DNA of 14,361 nt from Proteobacteria bacterium UBA6522. Lineage in GTDB: Bacteria > Pseudomonadota > Gammaproteobacteria > Steroidobacterales > Rariloculaceae. The notes below the pieces were generated by a model. The model was not told the origin of the DNA. It ran no database searches and saw only the letters and a list, made by a program, of their open reading frames with translations. The stretch spans positions 29,562 through 43,922 of the forward strand of contig DJLG01000129.1 in NCBI GenBank assembly GCA_002434915.1. Direction: 5' to 3'. The position numbers were made by a program, and so were the translations under genes. Of this stretch, positions 7,054-13,884 are shown piece after piece (positions within the stretch are counted from its first letter, which is position 1; every line of letters begins with the position of its first letter).

Positions 7054-9462
7054 TCAGGCAGTGTTTATTTGAAGCGGTTTATGGGACTGAGAACGCCCAG
7101 CAGATGCATTGACTATCATGTCTCTAACAATCGGTGTGCGATTAAAATAGTGACCTTCAAGTGCATCCGAGATTGCACATACCAAAGCAGCGGAGGCCGC
7201 ACCCATCACGGGTTCACCGACACCCTTTGCACCCACTGGATTGACAAAGTCAGGTTCATCTAATGCCTCCACTTGCATGTGAGATGGAACATCTAGATAG
7301 GATGGTGGTTTGGCCTGGTAGAAACCAATATTGCCTGGCAGGCCCGTCTGAGGATCATAGATTATTCGTTCGAGCGTTGCGTGACCTATACCCATCACTG
7401 CACCACCTTTGATCTGAGTGGCCAGACTTTGTGGGTGAATAACGGTTCCACAATCTGCTACAGCAACATATTCGATAATTTCAAATTTTCCAGTTTCAAT
7501 ATCTAATTCTATTTCCATAAAGCCGGCAACCAGTGCTGGGGTTAGGCCGCCTGCATCGAGATTATCCTTGGCAACGCCTATTAATCCAGTGCCTGCCAGC
7601 CCACGGACTGCTGCCTGGGTAATTGGGTGAATGTCTTCGGGCATTTCTTCACCACTGAATTTACCGCCCAGTTCAATAGCCCTCTGTGCAGCAACCGCAT
7701 ACGTCATGTTGACTGATGGATCATCCTTGCGGAAAACCTTTTCATCTGCAATATCATAGTCATCAACAGATCCGCCTAAATCTGTAGCAGCAATTTCCTT
7801 CAGTTTCCCAATAGCGTTAACGGCAGCGGCGTAGGCAGTCCTAGTTTGGGTGCCGCTGGTATTACTGCCAAATTGACCGGAGTTCCAGGGTAGATGCCGA
7901 TTGGAGTCACCACGCATGACAAGGCAATTCTCCCAGTTGCATTTCAATACTTCAGCAGCAACACGCGAGGTTCCTGTATGCGAATAAGTACCAAGGTTAC
8001 CCACACCGGTATGGATATGCAGCTTACCTTCTGGACTCAGTCGTACAAGACCATCAAATCCAGAAAAGCTTGCTGGATGAAAGCCCTGTCCAATTGCGAT
8101 TCCCGTAACCTTTGAACCGTTTCTTTGGCCACTGCGAGCGCTTCTTTCCGCCCAGTTGAACATTTCAGCGCCTCTGTCCAAAGCCTGGTTCATGAACGAA
8201 CTTGTAAGGGGTACAAGATTGCCATGTTCCTCAGCTACTAGTGAATCATGAGTTGGTGCATTAACCTTCCGGATATCTAACCGACTAATCGACAGTTCAT
8301 TTGCTGCTTTATCAAGAAGAGGCTCCATTGCATTAGCCATCTGGTTTTGCCCCGGCCCTCTTTGTGGACCACGTGGAGCGGTATTAGTATGAACAGGGAC
8401 AGCCCTCATACGCATTGAGATAGGCGTGTACGTAACGGCGACATATTCAGCCGCTGCTCGAAAATCCCAGAATCCAGGCGTAGCGCCAGAGTCTTGTACT
8501 AGATAGATGTCCGCTGCAGTAATGCGCCCGTCTTCACGGAAGGCTAGCCTGGCTCGTCCCTGGAACCCCCCTCGTGCAACGCCCAGATAATACTCTTCTG
8601 CACGACTGATACGCATCATTACTGGTCGACCAATCTTTTTCGACATCAGGGCAGGAATTACCTGCACAGGGTAAGAAGTTCCCTTTGAGCCAAAGCCACC
8701 CCCACAAAACTCTCCTACATATCTTATGTTTTCTATGGGTTCATTAAGAAGACGAGATAAAACAGGCATATTGAAAGTTTGACTTTGACCTGAGCCAAAG
8801 ATATGGCAGCGTCCATTTTCCCAATAGGCCATATTGCTGCGTGGTTCCATGGAATGGTGCGAATTGGCTTCAGTAACAAAGGTTTCATCTAGAACCAGTG
8901 TTGCGTTATCGAAGGCATCTTCCAGGTCACCAAAAGACCACTCTTCAAGTGGCTGTCCATCCATAGGAAGGACGCCTTCAGGAACAGCTGCAAAGTCTTG
9001 AGCTGTCCATTTGAGCACTTCGGTTGGAGTTCCTCGAACGCCAATATTACCTTCAGTGCGAGCATCTGGGCCTCCAGGGTAAAGGCTTACGAGTGGGTCT
9101 ACTACGAAATCAAGAGGTTCAATGTCTACTTGGATTCTGTCCAACGCATCCATTGCCGTAGTTTCATCTACAGCAGCCACAGCCAATATTGGTTCTCCAA
9201 TATATTTTGGCTCATTAGTGAGGATTGGATTCGGGGCATGCGTAGGCACCTCATCAGCAGTAAGCACTCCAAGCACGCCTTCCATAGCTAGTGCTTCGCT
9301 CGCATCAATGTTTGTCACTAACCCATGGGGCACTGGGCTAAGCATAAGACGACAAAAAACCATACCTTCTACACGGAAGTCTTCCGCATATTTTGCTCTG
9401 CCAGTTACCTTTGCCTCAATATCAGGTGGTATAAAATTTTTTCCAAGCAGAGAGTAAGCCAT
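7054..9462 (-). CDS. Xanthine dehydrogenase/CoxL-family molybdopterin-binding large subunit
   Basis: Catalytic Mo subunit of a molybdenum hydroxylase, 802 residues. The N-terminal domain (GRAKYAEDFRVEG at 21-33, then PHGLVTNIDASEAL) precedes the Mo-cofactor domains. Visible cofactor motifs are GSGQSQT (223-229), GGGFGSK (254-260), TAPRGPQRG (361-369; Arg364 aligns with the xanthine dehydrogenase active-site Arg) and KGVGEP (746-751; Glu750 aligns with the catalytic base). The form I CO dehydrogenase loop (AYRCSFR) is absent, so CO oxidation is unlikely; hydroxylation of an N-heterocycle or aldehyde is the family default. The loop GVGNLGTYS (486-494) replaces the common G-x-G-Q-G. The Fe-S and FAD subunit genes are not in the window, so partners must come from elsewhere. 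GGAGGG lies 7 nt before the ATG. A palindrome lies 37-54 bp upstream. Confidence 0.93.
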   Translation of the reverse strand: MAYSLLGKNFIPPDIEAKVTGRAKYAEDFRVEGMVFCRLMLSPVPHGLVTNIDASEALAMEGVLGVLTADEVPTHAPNPILTNEPKYIGEPILAVAAVDETTAMDALDRIQVDIEPLDFVVDPLVSLYPGGPDARTEGNIGVRGTPTEVLKWTAQDFAAVPEGVLPMDGQPLEEWSFGDLEDAFDNATLVLDETFVTEANSHHSMEPRSNMAYWENGRCHIFGSGQSQTFNMPVLSRLLNEPIENIRYVGEFCGGGFGSKGTSYPVQVIPALMSKKIGRPVMMRISRAEEYYLGVARGGFQGRARLAFREDGRITAADIYLVQDSGATPGFWDFRAAAEYVAVTYTPISMRMRAVPVHTNTAPRGPQRGPGQNQMANAMEPLLDKAANELSISRLDIRKVNAPTHDSLVAEEHGNLVPLTSSFMNQALDRGAEMFNWAERSARSGQRNGSKVTGIAIGQGFHPASFSGFDGLVRLSPEGKLHIHTGVGNLGTYSHTGTSRVAAEVLKCNWENCLVMRGDSNRHLPWNSGQFGSNTSGTQTRTAYAAAVNAIGKLKEIAATDLGGSVDDYDIADEKVFRKDDPSVNMTYAVAAQRAIELGGKFSGEEMPEDIHPITQAAVRGLAGTGLIGVAKDNLDAGGLTPALVAGFMEIELDIETGKFEIIEYVAVADCGTVIHPQSLATQIKGGAVMGIGHATLERIIYDPQTGLPGNIGFYQAKPPSYLDVPSHMQVEALDEPDFVNPVGAKGVGEPVMGAASAALVCAISDALEGHYFNRTPIVRDMIVNASAGRSQSHKPLQINTA

Positions 9463-9498
9463 TCTTCATCCCTCCGAGCTCAAAGAGCTCGTTGATAA

Positions 9499-9516
9499 AT
9501 TATCTATATAGATAAT
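9499..9516. promoter_or_regulatory. Perfect 18-bp palindrome ATTATCTATATAGATAAT, candidate operator of the Mo-hydroxylase gene
   Basis: The two 9-bp halves are exactly self-complementary. The site lies in the 114-bp gap after the cyclase gene, 37-54 bp upstream of the Mo-hydroxylase ATG, where a promoter would sit; a -10-like TATATT on the minus strand (9514-9519) overlaps one end. The dyad suits a dimeric MarR, TetR or GntR-type repressor, but no specific regulator can be named. Confidence 0.5.
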
Positions 9517-9576
9517 ATAAAAAGCACTTTGAGGATCACCTGTCAGATTCTTGCAGTCAAGCAGATTTTATACTGA

Positions 9577-10545
9577 TTACTTAATTGCAATCGGATTCAG
9601 TGGTGATCCACAGCCACCCGTGATTGGAAGCGGCGGTGCGCAGAAAAAGAACTCATAGATCCCATCCGCAGTGCAATCATCTGCCAGATCATCGACCACA
9701 AAAATCTCACCCATTGTGATACCTATCATTGGAATAACAACCCAATGCCAGGGCTGCTGGGCTTCGGTTGTTTCATTGGGCCGAACCTCGCAGCCCCAGG
9801 TATCTGTACAGATAGCAGCAATTTCTTTTTCATGAATCCACTCAGCTGTCTCAAAAGCAAGACCCGGGGCATCACCACCTGCATAGCCACCCCAGTTTTC
9901 AGCTCTAAGACATTTACCCATCATGCCTGTACGAACGATGACAAAATCGCCACGCTTTATTTCCACGCCTTGTGATTCTGCGGTCTCGTTAAGATCATCC
10001 TTGGTAATGGCCATCCCTTCATCAAGAGATTCCACGCCTACATGTTTAGCAACGTCTAGTAATACTCCTCTACCAACAGCACGGTCTTTAATTTTATCGA
10101 TAGCATTTTTCTGAGCACCGTTACTATCAACGAGTCGTGCGTCATATCCATTCCACATTTTGTCATCATAAAAAATGTGTCCAAGCGCATCCCACTGGGT
10201 GCCGCATTGCAGCGGCAAGGAGATCATGTCATCCGCATAACGCAATTTTCCTTCATCCTGGTTTCCGGCAACCGCATCTGTTCCAGTAGCTGTCATCGTA
10301 TGTATCGGATTAAAACGATTACCCCATAATCCGCTTTGTGGGCCTTTATTATCAAAATCTAGACCAAGAGAAAATACTTTTCCTCTGCGAATTAACTGGG
10401 CAGCTTTAACTATGTCTTCTGGGCTGATGAAATTAAGCGTACCGATTTCATCGTCTGGACCCCAGCGTCCCCAGTTCTTACATTTTTCCGCTGTTTCGCG
10501 AAGAATATCCATATTTAATTTGCTTTCATCATATCGTCTTGGCAT
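9577..10545 (-). CDS. Cyclase-family (kynurenine formamidase-like) hydrolase with Gln-substituted metal motif
   Basis: Cytoplasmic alpha/beta protein of 322 residues, no signal peptide. The N-terminal WGRWGPDDEIGTLNFI (25-40) and KRGDFVIVRTG (197-207) are signatures of the cyclase family (Pfam PF04199), which includes kynurenine formamidase and other amide or lactone hydrolases. In classic members the metal motif is HxGTHxDxxxH. Here it reads QCGTQWDALGH: Gln113 and Gln117 replace the two histidines while Asp119 and His123 remain. I recall QWD in the longer (about 320-residue) subfamily, so this is probably a real subfamily trait rather than decay. Near the C-terminus His267 and Glu280 may complete the site. 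GAGGA lies 5 nt before the ATG. It has its own promoter-like sequence in the 102-bp gap after the beta-propeller gene. Substrate unknown. Confidence 0.88.
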   Translation of the reverse strand: MPRRYDESKLNMDILRETAEKCKNWGRWGPDDEIGTLNFISPEDIVKAAQLIRRGKVFSLGLDFDNKGPQSGLWGNRFNPIHTMTATGTDAVAGNQDEGKLRYADDMISLPLQCGTQWDALGHIFYDDKMWNGYDARLVDSNGAQKNAIDKIKDRAVGRGVLLDVAKHVGVESLDEGMAITKDDLNETAESQGVEIKRGDFVIVRTGMMGKCLRAENWGGYAGGDAPGLAFETAEWIHEKEIAAICTDTWGCEVRPNETTEAQQPWHWVVIPMIGITMGEIFVVDDLADDCTADGIYEFFFCAPPLPITGGCGSPLNPIAIK

Positions 10546-10582
10546 GTGTATCCTCGGGCATTAGAGTTTTGTGATATATCCC

Positions 10583-10611
10583 ATTAGCGATGATTCAATC
10601 AAAACTGTCAA
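10583..10611 (-). promoter_or_regulatory. Sigma-70-like promoter of the cyclase gene
   Basis: Reading the minus strand, a perfect -35 TTGACA (10606-10611) is followed after exactly 17 nt by GCTAAT (10583-10588; 4 of 6 to TATAAT). Transcription would begin near 10576, about 30 nt before the ATG at 10545. This suggests that the cyclase gene can be transcribed apart from the transporter genes upstream. Confidence 0.5.
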
Positions 10612-10627
10612 CTGAATTATTTGATTG
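10596..10627. promoter_or_regulatory. Inverted repeat CAATCAAA-N16-TTTGATTG around the -35 box
   Basis: Perfect 8-bp arms at 10596-10603 and 10620-10627 bracket the TTGACA of the cyclase promoter. A dimeric regulator bound here would block or recruit RNA polymerase. It could instead be a weak terminator of the beta-propeller gene, which ends 20 nt away, but the stem is AT-rich, the loop is 16 nt and no T-tract follows. Confidence 0.45.
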
Positions 10628-10647
10628 CTAGCAGGATAAAGTAGGGC

Positions 10648-11826
10648 CTATTGACTAAGGCGGCGAAATTTCTGAACGCGCTGACCTGTTTGTACCTCAG
10701 TTGTATATAGATTGCCCTGAGAATCAATGGTTATATCGTGTACGGAATAGAATTGCCCTGCTGAGCGCCCAGCTCGGCCGATACGACCTTGAGTGATATT
10801 CGATGCACGCTCAATAATCCGAACTTCACTGTTCATTCCATCAACCATAAACATAAGTCTCTGGGCTGGGTCGAGAGAGAAAGCGAGGTCATAGACTGAG
10901 CCATTCATCAAGGTGTCTGGTTCAAAGAAAGATTCAGATATAAAAGTGCCATCTGCTTGGAAAATTTGTACTCGATTATTAGTTCGGTCGCACACATAAA
11001 CATGTCCTTCTAAAGAGAGTTGAACGCAATGCACTGGATTACCAAATTGTCTTGACGGAGTGGCTGTTGGATTATAGATCGGAAGAGGCTCATCATCTGG
11101 TGTATTGCCGTAAGCACCCCAATGCCTCTTGTAGGCACCTGTTTCTGTATCAAAAACAATAATACGTTTGTTTCCATAACCATCAGCAACATAAACTTCA
11201 TTGGCTTCAACGTCGACGAAAAGATCAGCTGGACGACCTAGATTATCCGTGTCATTGCTCCCAGTGCTTTGATCAGGGCTGCCAATTTGTAAAACAAATT
11301 CACCATCCATAGTGAATTTCAGAATTTGATTGTCTCCCTGGGCGTTGCCAGCAAGCCAGACAAAGCCATCAGCTATATGGATGCCATGTTCTGACCTGGG
11401 CCAGTCATACCCATCTCCTGGACCTCCCCAGGCTCGTAACAAATTACCACTTTGATCAAACTCAATTACTGGAGGTGCCGGGAAACAGCATTTGCTCAGA
11501 GGGGGATCCAATGTCGCTCCAATATCCCGTCCAGCCAGTGATCTAGGCCTTTGCACAATCCATATGTTGTCGGTTTTATCGACATGGACTCCAGAGACCT
11601 GTCCAATCAGCCAATTATTAGGCAGTGGTTTAGGCCAAAAAGGATCAACAATGAACTGTGGAATATCAGCGAGCTCTTGATTAGCTAATACTGTTGTGGG
11701 CGAATTGGCAGTGCGCTTTTCAAAAGGAATGTCGGGCGCTTTTGTTTGCGCTGAGGCTAAATTTACTGCGGTAAACCCCACACAAGTTAATACTAATTGT
11801 TTTATATGCCAATGTAGATTGGGCAC
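10648..11826 (-). CDS. Exported NHL-repeat beta-propeller, peptidyl-alpha-hydroxyglycine alpha-amidating lyase (PAL)-like
   Basis: Predicted periplasmic six-bladed propeller, 392 residues. The Sec signal peptide has a hydrophobic core at about 11-23 and likely cleavage after ASA (residue 26). NHL-type blades are clear at about 198-237, 264-296 and 360-388. Aligning by eye to the PAL domain of peptidylglycine amidating monooxygenase, the three zinc histidines match His147 (SEHGI), His266 (NPVHCV) and His363 (SVHDI), and the catalytic Arg, Tyr and Asp match Arg93 (VQRP), Tyr217 (DGYGNKR) and Asp364. PAL splits a carbinolamide into an amide and glyoxylate, so this is likely an active zinc lyase of that type, with an unknown substrate. 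The PAL cysteines are not conserved. Start is GTG, with AGGA about 10 nt upstream. It lies 66 nt after dctM, so substrate processing next to TRAP uptake is plausible. Confidence 0.85.
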   Translation of the reverse strand: MPNLHWHIKQLVLTCVGFTAVNLASAQTKAPDIPFEKRTANSPTTVLANQELADIPQFIVDPFWPKPLPNNWLIGQVSGVHVDKTDNIWIVQRPRSLAGRDIGATLDPPLSKCCFPAPPVIEFDQSGNLLRAWGGPGDGYDWPRSEHGIHIADGFVWLAGNAQGDNQILKFTMDGEFVLQIGSPDQSTGSNDTDNLGRPADLFVDVEANEVYVADGYGNKRIIVFDTETGAYKRHWGAYGNTPDDEPLPIYNPTATPSRQFGNPVHCVQLSLEGHVYVCDRTNNRVQIFQADGTFISESFFEPDTLMNGSVYDLAFSLDPAQRLMFMVDGMNSEVRIIERASNITQGRIGRAGRSAGQFYSVHDITIDSQGNLYTTEVQTGQRVQKFRRLSQ

Positions 11827-11892
11827 CGTACTAATCCTGTTTTTCCATATGACATCAACTAATCGATTTTTGAATAAGACGAAAAATAAACT

Positions 11893-13239
11893 TTAAAACA
11901 TAAGACTAGGTAAGTATGTAGCAATTTGTGGATAAGAGGTGATGGCAATAATTCCTGTTAGCATAATAATCCAATAGGGAGTGGAGCTACGAAAGATTTG
12001 CATTATAGAAATATTGTCATTTTCATCTTGAATAGCAGCTTTTACTGTATATACCAGCAAACCAAATGGTGGTGTGAGTAGGCCCGCCTCAATAGCTAGA
12101 ATACCAACTATTGCAAAGGCAATGGGGTCATATCCCAAGCTTACAGCGATAGGCTCAAAAATAGTTACGGTAAGCAACATTATTGAAATAGAATCAATAA
12201 CTGTTCCTAGAATAAACCAAATCGCCACCATGGCTGCAATGATCATCCATGGAAGCATGTCGGTGCCGAGGAAGGCATCTTGTATAGCGCTCGAAACTCC
12301 TGTCATTGCTAGAGTTCGTGAATAAAGCGCAGCAGATACTAACAACAAAAGTATTGGTGCGGAGGTGCGTCCGACGGATAAAATAGCGTCAACTATTTCT
12401 CGTGTGCGCATGCCCTTGGCAATCGCCATGATTAATCCAATGAAAGCCCCAGCTCCAGCGCCTTCTGTTGGTGTAAAAATGCCAAACCATATGCCACCCA
12501 AAACAGCTGCTACAACAAAGATGATGCTAAAAACGCTACTCCAGACTTGCATAGCACTCGGTATAGATGTTTCAGGGGGCAATATATCTGGGTTTTGTGT
12601 TTTCTTGTCCGTACCAACAAGACTCGGTTTCAAAACTGCAATAACTAAAACATAGGATACAAAAAGACCAAGGAGCAATAGACCTGGAAGTACTCCCGCC
12701 AAAAATATCTGGCCAATAGATCTTTCAGTGAGTAGACCCCATACAATCATCAATACGCTAGGCGGAATCAGCATGCCCAGGCAACTTGAACCAGCCACTG
12801 TTCCAAGCGCAAATCCTCGGTCATAGCCAAACTTTTTCATTTCAGGGTAGGCAATACGCGAAAAAGCTGCTGCAGAAGCAATGCTTACGCCGGTTACAAA
12901 AGAAAAAATAGCATTCCCTAAGAGTGTAGCTACTGCTAGGCGTCCTGGAATTCTGCGAAGATTTCTATGAATCGCTTGATATACATCAGTCACAGCGCCT
13001 GATTTTGCGATAAATTCACCCATCAACATAAAGAGAGGAATAACTGCAAACTCATATGCACGTAGTGATTCGTAGGCTGTGCTCCCGAGCATGGCGAGAA
13101 CAACATCAAGATTACCGCCCGTGATAAGAAAAATACCTAACGCACTAGTCATGCCCAGTGCTATTGCAATATGCACACCGAGACCGACCATCACCAATAG
13201 GCTAACGATCAAAACGGTTGCAATATTAACGTCAAACAT
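11893..13239 (-). CDS. dctM: TRAP transporter large permease, DctM family
   Basis: Transmembrane translocation subunit of a sodium-driven TRAP importer, 448 residues (family usually about 425-440), with about 12 hydrophobic segments. Diagnostic stretches are AYEFAVIPLFMLMGEFIAKSG near residue 61-81, SGAVTDVYQAI with LRRIPGRLAVAT just after, and GSSCLGMLIPPSVLMIVWG, the usual inner re-entrant loop with its PPS motif. The second half repeats the pattern (TPTEGAGAGAFIG, then ITPPFG-like LLTPPFGLLVY). It begins 18 nt after dctQ with only a weak GAG as ribosome site, which points to co-translation with dctQ. The downstream neighbour is the exported propeller. Family identity is secure; the transported acid is set by the DctP protein, of which only the end is visible. 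Confidence 0.96.
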   Translation of the reverse strand: MFDVNIATVLIVSLLVMVGLGVHIAIALGMTSALGIFLITGGNLDVVLAMLGSTAYESLRAYEFAVIPLFMLMGEFIAKSGAVTDVYQAIHRNLRRIPGRLAVATLLGNAIFSFVTGVSIASAAAFSRIAYPEMKKFGYDRGFALGTVAGSSCLGMLIPPSVLMIVWGLLTERSIGQIFLAGVLPGLLLLGLFVSYVLVIAVLKPSLVGTDKKTQNPDILPPETSIPSAMQVWSSVFSIIFVVAAVLGGIWFGIFTPTEGAGAGAFIGLIMAIAKGMRTREIVDAILSVGRTSAPILLLLVSAALYSRTLAMTGVSSAIQDAFLGTDMLPWMIIAAMVAIWFILGTVIDSISIMLLTVTIFEPIAVSLGYDPIAFAIVGILAIEAGLLTPPFGLLVYTVKAAIQDENDNISIMQIFRSSTPYWIIMLTGIIAITSYPQIATYLPSLMF

Positions 13240-13257
13240 TAGTTGTTACTCGAGTGA

Positions 13258-13800
13258 CTATTGATTAGTTGAATCACTTTGATTGATTTGTGAATTAATA
13301 TTTGTGGGTAATTCACTTGGTTTAAAAATATCTATATAAGCTATTAGTAGGTAGCTGATTGTTGCAATAGCACTACCAAATAAGATTGTGAAACGAGTAG
13401 GCCAGGCTGGGACACGCAGTGCTCCTTCCCCTTCATATTCACCAGCAACCCAAGCATGAACAGCTGAATCCCAACTTCCAAAAAAAATCATTAAAAAAAA
13501 TATCGCACCTAATAGGTAGCCAAGTGCAAGAACGATACGGCTAATCAAAGGAGGAAGTTTTTTGGCTAGAAAATCAGCGCGTAACATTGATTGACTGCGA
13601 ATCGCATAGCCCGCCTGGAGAAATACAATCATGACAATTGAGTTCATGACAATTTCCGGAACTCCATAGATCGGCGTATTAAATACAGTACGACCTATGA
13701 TGTCTGTAATGATAATGAATGTCAGGAAGAAGGCCCATCCTGCAGCGAGCACCATAAGTCCTTTTGTGAGCTGATCACTAAGCTTTATAAGAGCAGTCAT
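13258..13800 (-). CDS. dctQ: TRAP transporter small permease, DctQ family
   Basis: Small four-helix membrane subunit of the TRAP importer, 180 residues, a normal DctQ length. Hydrophobic segments lie at about 15-35, 48-66, 88-108 and 135-157. Family landmarks are DIIGRTVFNTPIYGVPEI (33-50) after the first helix, LRADFL (73-78), and the loop GEYEGEGALRVPAWP (120-134) before the last helix. The tail (about 165-180) is Asn/Ser/Gln-rich and probably unstructured. The ATG at 13800 follows an A-rich run (CTTAAAAA) with no Shine-Dalgarno. It sits between dctP (84-nt gap holding a small hairpin) and dctM (18-nt gap), the standard TRAP gene order. Confidence 0.93.
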   Translation of the reverse strand: MTALIKLSDQLTKGLMVLAAGWAFFLTFIIITDIIGRTVFNTPIYGVPEIVMNSIVMIVFLQAGYAIRSQSMLRADFLAKKLPPLISRIVLALGYLLGAIFFLMIFFGSWDSAVHAWVAGEYEGEGALRVPAWPTRFTILFGSAIATISYLLIAYIDIFKPSELPTNINSQINQSDSTNQ

Positions 13801-13817
13801 TTTTTAAGCGACATCGC

Positions 13818-13830
13818 CAGGGTTTCCCTG
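13818..13830 (-). promoter_or_regulatory. Small hairpin in the dctP-dctQ gap
   Basis: On the minus strand CAGGG-AAA-CCCTG forms a 5-bp stem with a 3-nt loop, followed at once by the short dyad GCGA-TG-TCGC. It lies between the binding-protein gene and the permease genes, where a partial terminator or an RNA-stabilising stem could let dctP be made in excess. The stem is short, so this is tentative. Confidence 0.25.
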
Positions 13831-13884
13831 TAGTTTATTTTCTATGAGGAAAGAAAATATTAGTTACTAAGTGAATGAGATTAA

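Noticed and set aside
9122..9457. Plus-strand open frame antisense to the Mo-hydroxylase gene
   Set aside because: Antisense shadow of conserved coding sequence, with no ribosome site or family likeness.
7054..9462. Aerobic CO dehydrogenase (form I CoxL)
   Set aside because: The AYRCSFR active-site loop is absent and the CoxM and CoxS genes are missing.
9476..9490. GAGCTC-AAA-GAGCTC repeat next to the Mo-hydroxylase ribosome site
   Set aside because: Two short self-complementary hexamers 3 bp apart; it could form a stem of 6 bp, but the loop of 3 and lack of any T-tract give no clear role, and it may be chance.
12074..12655. Two plus-strand open frames antisense to dctM
   Set aside because: Their Met/Ile/Ala/Pro-rich content mirrors the hydrophobic codons of dctM on the other strand; no independent support.
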